From contig WRJV01000245.1 in the NCBI GenBank assembly GCA_009778415.1, positions 1 to 8,982 on the forward strand: 8,982 nucleotides of DNA, given 5' to 3'. The position numbers and the translations under genes are program-made. Below the pieces are notes generated by a model. It was not told the DNA's origin. It saw only the letters and a program-made list of their open reading frames with translations, and made no database searches. Source of the DNA: Clostridiales bacterium. Lineage in GTDB: Bacteria > Bacillota > Clostridia > Peptostreptococcales > Anaerovoracaceae. This document shows, one piece after another, positions 5,414 through 8,982 of this stretch. The stretch's first letter is position 1. Every line of letters starts with the position of its first letter.

Positions 5414-7585
5414 TCACAAGTAGCTGAGCGGGTTTTTGGGGACTCCGTTGATGTGCACTTCGAAATGGCAGTGTGGCCCTGTGCTCCTGCCTGTGCTCCC
5501 GACGTTGGCTATGTGCTGGCCCTGGTAGACTTTGTCCCCTTTCTTGACGAACAGCGCGCTGCAGTGCGCGTACAGCGTTTCCATGTTCCTGCCGTGGTTG
5601 ATTATGATCACGTACCCGTAAGAGTTCTTGTACCCGGCGAAAGTGACTGTCCCCCCGTCGGCTGCCCCTATCCTTGTGCCTGATTTGCAGGCCAGGTCTA
5701 TGCCGTAGTGCATCCTTCCGCCCCTGCTGCCGAACTTCGACGTCAGGCGGTACCCTGAAACCGGGTATTTCAGCTTGCCTGTGCCCTGAAGCGGAGGCAG
5801 GTCCTTCGTCCCTCTGACCACTATTGCCGGGGTGGATTCTTTTATTATTTCCGAGTTCAGCTCTTCCCGCCCGACTTCAAAGCCGTTTTTCCTTATTATC
5901 CTAGCCGTTACCAAGCGCTCCCCTTCGACGCCCTTTACCTTGGTGGACTGCTCGCCCTTAAATATGCTTGCGCTGTCCTCGTATATCGTCTCATAGGGCA
6001 TTGCGTCCTGGTAGGTGGCGATTTCAACAGTCTGCACGGTGATGAGCGGCACCGCCTGAGTCAGCACGATCTCTTGCCCGATGCTGAGCTTTGCGGGCAG
6101 TATCCCCGGGTTTTCGGCTTCCAGCGCGGCCTGGGTCATGTCGTACAGCTTCGCTATCCCCGAGAAGGTTTCGCCTTTCTCCACGACGTGGACCCTCTGC
6201 TCAGTGTTTCCGGTCAGCAGCCTTTCGATTATTTCGTCGGGGTTTTCAATCTTCCCCAGCTGCGTGTCGATCTGCTTGTACTCGATGTTTTCCGCAGTGG
6301 ACCTGTCGTCGTACTTGACGTTTTCGCTCCTTGGCGCCTGGATATCCATGTACGCGTCCATAAGGGCCCTGGCCTTTTCCTCCGTATCCAGTATGGCGAC
6401 CCTGTGGCCGTCGATGTACAGCCCGCAGGCTTTCACGTTCATGTCCTGCATGTAGGTAAGCCTGTTGAAGACCTCCTGCATGTCGTCTATCTCCTTGTTT
6501 CCGGTGAAAACCTTTTCAAACGTTATGTCCTGGTCCTTGTCGATCTCTATTTCCGCACCGTATTCCCTAGTGAGCTGCTCGCTGACGACCTCAAGGACGC
6601 GGAAAACGTCTTCCTGGTTCTTGACCATGCCAAGGGGCCGTCCGTTGTAGGCGTACACGTAGGCCGTGAAGTAATTTGTCGCGGAAACGCTTGTCACAGC
6701 AGCCGCTATCAGGATAACCAGCCCTGCCAAGAGCTTTGTCTTGTTGATGTCTGCCCATTCCCGTGCAGCGTAGACGCCTCTCCTGCTCTTGACCGCAGCG
6801 GTATAGGTCACTCTGACAAGCCTGTCGTTTTTCTTGTCCATGCGGCTTATCAGGTTCGCCATCCGCGAGGACACCCTTCGTTCCCTTCTCTTTATGTGCC
6901 TTTTGTAGTTCAAAAGCACAAACTTCGCTTTCCTGCCTCTTCTCCGCTCAACTTTTGGCTTTTCCGGGAAAGCGCCGGCGAAAGCTGGGATTTTTCTGAT
7001 CGTTTTCTTGAAAAATGAACTGATTTTTGCGGCAGATGCCCTGACTGCCACCAGGATGTCTATTGCCACCATGCCCAATTCAGTGCATGCCCTTTTGACC
7101 CCGGCGCCTATCTTTCTCGCTCCGGTTTCAAGCAAGCTGCCGGAAGCGAATTTCTCGAAACCCGCCCTGAAGCGCCCGGAGCCAGCCTTTTGCCTGCGTT
7201 CGAGCTTCTCTTGTTCCTGTGCGGGCGGCCCTGCGGTTTTTTCCTCCACAAAGGAAATCTGCCCGTCCATGACGGCGCTGCTCCTGCCCGCTGAGCTCCT
7301 GTCAAGCATTTTTTTCGCCCTCACCTGCTCCTCGTGCAGGTGAAAGAGCTCTTCCAAGTCGGTTTCCGACATGCGCGAAAGCTTTTCCGCTATGCGCTTT
7401 TCCAAGTCTGCCTTTGCCTGTTCGCGGGAAAAGGCTTCCGGCGGCCCGCCGCTTGCCGGCACCTGTGGTGCACTCGCCCTCTGTGGTGCGCTTGCCCTTT
7501 GGGATGCGCTTGCCCTTTGGGATGCGCTTGCCCTTTCCGCGCCGCTCTTCGGGCTGCCGCTCATTTTATTAAAGATGTTCGCCAT
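5414..7585 (-). CDS. Membrane-anchored LysM-G5-M23 peptidoglycan endopeptidase
   Basis: This is a zinc metallopeptidase that should cut peptide cross-links in peptidoglycan outside the membrane. Residues 1-283 are predicted cytoplasmic: a low-complexity RASASQ/RASAPQ repeat (about 18-41), an acidic/charged helical part (about 51-95), then a very basic region (about 209-270; RRRGRK, KRRERR). One TM helix spans about 284-303. Outside are a conserved YAYNGRPLG-type segment, LysM at about 463-508, a G5-like domain at about 511-592 (KVKGVEGERLVTARI), and the M23/LytM domain at 605-720. Zinc ligands are H626, D630 (HYGID) and H707; catalytic histidines are H674 (YAHC) and H705 (HCHFE), so the enzyme looks active. 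ATG at 7585 has GAGG 7 nt upstream and overlaps the dnaD-like gene by 25 bp. An in-frame ATG at codon 8 forms an ATGA overlap with that gene's stop but lacks its own site. Cotranscription with the gene upstream is likely. Its position just before walRK fits WalRK's known link to wall hydrolases. Confidence 0.93.
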   Translation of the reverse strand: MANIFNKMSGSPKSGAERASASQRASASQRASAPQRASAPQVPASGGPPEAFSREQAKADLEKRIAEKLSRMSETDLEELFHLHEEQVRAKKMLDRSSAGRSSAVMDGQISFVEEKTAGPPAQEQEKLERRQKAGSGRFRAGFEKFASGSLLETGARKIGAGVKRACTELGMVAIDILVAVRASAAKISSFFKKTIRKIPAFAGAFPEKPKVERRRGRKAKFVLLNYKRHIKRRERRVSSRMANLISRMDKKNDRLVRVTYTAAVKSRRGVYAAREWADINKTKLLAGLVILIAAAVTSVSATNYFTAYVYAYNGRPLGMVKNQEDVFRVLEVVSEQLTREYGAEIEIDKDQDITFEKVFTGNKEIDDMQEVFNRLTYMQDMNVKACGLYIDGHRVAILDTEEKARALMDAYMDIQAPRSENVKYDDRSTAENIEYKQIDTQLGKIENPDEIIERLLTGNTEQRVHVVEKGETFSGIAKLYDMTQAALEAENPGILPAKLSIGQEIVLTQAVPLITVQTVEIATYQDAMPYETIYEDSASIFKGEQSTKVKGVEGERLVTARIIRKNGFEVGREELNSEIIKESTPAIVVRGTKDLPPLQGTGKLKYPVSGYRLTSKFGSRGGRMHYGIDLACKSGTRIGAADGGTVTFAGYKNSYGYVIIINHGRNMETLYAHCSALFVKKGDKVYQGQHIANVGSTGRSTGPHCHFEVHINGVPKNPLSYL
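7463..7534 (-). repeat. 18-bp in-frame tandem repeat, four copies, in the M23 gene
   Basis: Four 18-bp units (7463-7480, 7481-7498, 7499-7516, 7517-7534) encode the hexapeptides (R)ASASQ and (R)ASAPQ. The last two units are identical; the first two differ by a few bases, including the Ser-to-Pro change. The length keeps the frame, so copy number can change without breaking the protein. It lies in the predicted cytoplasmic tail. Confidence 0.9.
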
Positions 7586-8835
7586 AACTCTGCCTCACTT
7601 TGCACTTTTGCAAAACAGCCGCAGCGCTCGCCGTTGTCGTCGAGCCCCGTGTCCATGCAAATCCCGCACCTGTACTTCGTCTCCAAGTAGTCGGCGGCGT
7701 GGCCTGCCTGCGCCAAAAGGTCCGCCTTTTGCGCGGACAGCTTGTCGGCTTTGCTTTTACAGCTGTTTGCCTGCTGCTTCTTGCTTGGGTTTCCTGAAAT
7801 CATAATCTTCGACATTTCCATCCCGCAGGCCCTAAGCTGCGCGTCTATCTCTTTTATCTCCGGGACCTGTGAATATATCTGTGCCTTTTTTTCCTCTGCC
7901 TCGTCTTCGGCCTGCTTTCTGATCATGTCGTAATATTTGTGGACGTCCGCGATGGTCGCCGTTTTTTTGCCAGGCTTGCCGGGCTTCTGCCCGGTCGTCT
8001 TTTCCGTGTGCCAGTTCACCAGCACCGAGTTGACGTAGTTTATGTTGGGGTTTGAAATCCCGGCGGTCTTGCCGCAGGCTTCAAGCACCCTTTCTATCGT
8101 GTGCCCCATGTCGTCAAACCAAGTGTCCATGATGCGCTTTTCTTTCTCTGTGGCGTTCCTTGCCAGCCCCAGCGCTTTCATGACCCGCTTGTACAGGAAA
8201 TGCCTTCTGTCCGTTTCCTGGAGGTGGGTTTCGATTTCCCCCACTTCGCAAAGCTGCTTCTCCATCCAGCCCTTTATCACCGAACCCACGTATTTGTAGT
8301 TGTCTTTGTTGTTTTTCATGCAGTAGGAGTACGCGTAAACCACGACTGCGGGGCTTGCCCCGTAATCGCCGATCCACGACAGGATTTCTGCAGGCTCCTT
8401 GCCGCCCGGCAGCCTGCCTGTTATGCGCTGTATGCTGTCGAACATGTCTTTCAGCTCGCTGTCGCTCATGTTTGGCGGCAGTTTGATTTCCCCGCCGCTT
8501 TTTTTCTTCGTTTTCTTGCCGTACAGCTGTTCCCTGATGCAGAGGAATTCTACGTCGTAATCGAACTTGTTTTTGCTGTCCTTGAGGTGTTTGCTGATGG
8601 CGCCCAGGCTCTCCCAGTAGTTCCACGCTTTCAGGACGTCTTCTTCCTCCAGCCCCAGCTGTTTCGCTATTGCCTCGTTGCCTGTATCCACCCCTGAATT
8701 CGCGTACATCAAACTCAGGATGTACACTTTCACGTAATCCCCCGGCGCCGCCGCCATGAATTCGCTTATGAATATATTTTCAAGCTTGGTGTCAAGCAAA
8801 TACAGCTCGTTGACTTGTTTAACCGTAAACGCCAT
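7561..8835 (-). CDS. DnaD-domain primosome/replication-initiation protein
   Basis: DnaD-family proteins remodel DNA and help load the replicative helicase at origins and restart sites in Bacillota. This one has 424 residues. The N-terminal part (about 1-110) fits the winged-helix DDBH1 domain (YVKVYILSLMY, EAIAKQLGLEEEDVLKAWNYWESLGAI). Two DDBH2-like modules follow: about 128-193, ending in YVGSVIKGW (182-190), and about 213-278, ending in YVNSVLVNW (267-275). Both match the family's Y-x3-I-x3-W motif with V for I. A charged helical segment (about 295-385, likely coiled coil) leads to a C-terminal zinc-knuckle pattern: C390-x2-C393 (MDTG) and C405-x-C407. That knuckle resembles the N-terminus of DnaI/DnaC-type helicase loaders. 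No loader gene follows; the next gene is the M23 peptidase, overlapping by 25 bp. ATG at 8835 has GGGG 5 nt and AAGG 11 nt upstream, an imperfect site. A composite repeat begins 23 bp before the start. The family call is firm; which DnaD/DnaB paralogue it is stays open. Confidence 0.88.
   Translation of the reverse strand: MAFTVKQVNELYLLDTKLENIFISEFMAAAPGDYVKVYILSLMYANSGVDTGNEAIAKQLGLEEEDVLKAWNYWESLGAISKHLKDSKNKFDYDVEFLCIREQLYGKKTKKKSGGEIKLPPNMSDSELKDMFDSIQRITGRLPGGKEPAEILSWIGDYGASPAVVVYAYSYCMKNNKDNYKYVGSVIKGWMEKQLCEVGEIETHLQETDRRHFLYKRVMKALGLARNATEKEKRIMDTWFDDMGHTIERVLEACGKTAGISNPNINYVNSVLVNWHTEKTTGQKPGKPGKKTATIADVHKYYDMIRKQAEDEAEEKKAQIYSQVPEIKEIDAQLRACGMEMSKIMISGNPSKKQQANSCKSKADKLSAQKADLLAQAGHAADYLETKYRCGICMDTGLDDNGERCGCFAKVQSEAELWRTSLIK
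7593..7596 (-). promoter_or_regulatory. Ribosome binding site deciding the M23 gene start (GAGG)
   Basis: GAGG lies 7 nt before the ATG at 7585, inside the end of the dnaD-like gene. This favours the upstream ATG over the codon-8 ATG at 7564, which would give a tidy 4-bp overlap but has no purine-rich site at proper distance. Confidence 0.6.
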
Positions 8836-8857
8836 TTCTGCCCCGCCTTATTTCTAA

Positions 8858-8874
8858 CGCGGGCGTTGCCCGCG
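8858..8874. other. Perfect 7-bp hairpin CGCGGGC-GTT-GCCCGCG next to the dnaD-like start
   Basis: The stem is all G:C apart from the 3-nt loop. It ends 22 bp before the ATG at 8835 and about 8 bp before the purine-rich ribosome binding region. In a transcript coming from further right it would form just ahead of the start. No T-run follows, so it is not a classical terminator. The second copy (8930-8944) keeps 6 of the 7 pairs. Confidence 0.7.
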
Positions 8875-8945
8875 CACCGCGCACGGTGTAGTTGGTAGTT
8901 GGTAGTTGGTAGTTGGTAGTTTGTAGTTGGCGGGCGTTGCCCGCG

Positions 8946-8965
8946 CACCGCGCATATGCGCGGTG
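8946..8965. other. Perfect 20-bp palindrome CACCGCGCATATGCGCGGTG
   Basis: Both halves are exact reverse complements around CATATG. The matching site in the other unit (8875-8888) reads CACCGCGCACGGTG, which is the same sequence with six internal bases (TATGCG) missing, leaving a 5-bp stem and 4-nt loop. Confidence 0.85.
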
Positions 8966-8982
8966 GGTAGTTTGTAGTTGGT

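Larger units (their letters stand above)
8858..8982. repeat. Composite repeat: GC hairpins alternating with CCAACTA heptamers
   Basis: Two units start at 8859 and 8930, 71 bp apart, and the second runs off the edge. Each opens with an identical 25-bp block (8859-8883 and 8930-8954) holding a hairpin GCGGGC-GTT-GCCCGC and the start of a second palindrome. The heptamer part follows on the + strand: six TAGTTGG units at 8889-8930, the fifth being TAGTTTG, and at 8968-8982 at least TAGTTTG, TAGTTGG and the start of another. Heptamer short tandem repeats are known in cyanobacteria and other genomes; the combination with palindromes looks like a dispersed intergenic repeat. No gene is supported inside it: the 60-codon open frame across it merely reads through the repeats. 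Confidence 0.88.

Noticed and set aside
6074..7018. 314-codon open frame on the + strand
   Set aside because: It is antisense to the M23 gene (LysM, TM and basic region) and its translation shows no domain.
8766..8948. 60-codon minus-strand open frame with PTTNYQL repeats
   Set aside because: It reads through the heptamer repeat and out of frame into the DnaD-like gene; it has no ribosome binding site and its composition is dictated by the repeat.
8889..8982. Possible CRISPR array
   Set aside because: Units are 7 bp and contiguous with no unique spacers; the 25-bp blocks are 71 bp apart but are separated by more repeats.

Overview
The window looks like chromosomal DNA of a low-to-mid GC member of the Bacillota, probably a Clostridia-type anaerobe. 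The evidence is the WalR/WalK two-component system, a DnaD-domain primosome protein, a LysM-G5-M23 cell-wall hydrolase, strong AGGAGG-type ribosome binding sites, and a near-consensus sigma-A promoter. All five genes I can support lie on the minus strand, so the window reads from right to left. No tRNA, rRNA, transposase or CRISPR array was seen.

Layout, in order of transcription. (1) At 8982-8858 there is a composite repeat: GC-rich hairpins alternating with CCAACTA heptamers (TAGTTGG on the + strand). It runs off the right edge and stops about a dozen bases before the ribosome binding site of the next gene. (2) 8835-7561 is a DnaD-domain replication protein with two DDBH2-type modules and a C-terminal zinc-ribbon-like knuckle. 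(3) 7585-5414 overlaps it by 25 bp. It encodes a large membrane-anchored M23 endopeptidase with LysM and G5 domains outside the cell and an unusually long basic segment inside. (4) A short gap (5413-5301) holds a hairpin and a TTGACG-N17-TATAAT promoter. This drives walR (5300-4602) and walK (4598-2763), which are only 3 bp apart. (5) A 262-bp AT-rich leader (2762-2501) carries a perfect WalR-type box, a second looser half-site pair over a promoter, and a polypurine ribosome binding region. (6) From 2500 to the left edge, one uninterrupted reading frame of 833 codons encodes a secreted surface protein. It has a signal peptide, an N-terminal domain I do not recognise, six Ig-like repeats of 91-96 residues, and an InlB-type repeat. 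Its C-terminus is outside the window.

How the parts may work together: WalRK is the essential regulator of cell-wall turnover in many Bacillota. Here it sits between a peptidoglycan hydrolase upstream and a cell-surface protein downstream. The surface gene's leader carries the direct repeat TGTAAC-N5-TGTAAC, which fits the published WalR consensus TGTWAH-N5-TGTWAH. The simplest reading is a local wall-homeostasis cluster in which WalR controls the neighbouring surface protein. That link is inferred from the motif and gene order. The accessory walH/walI/walJ genes found after walK in Bacillus are absent here.
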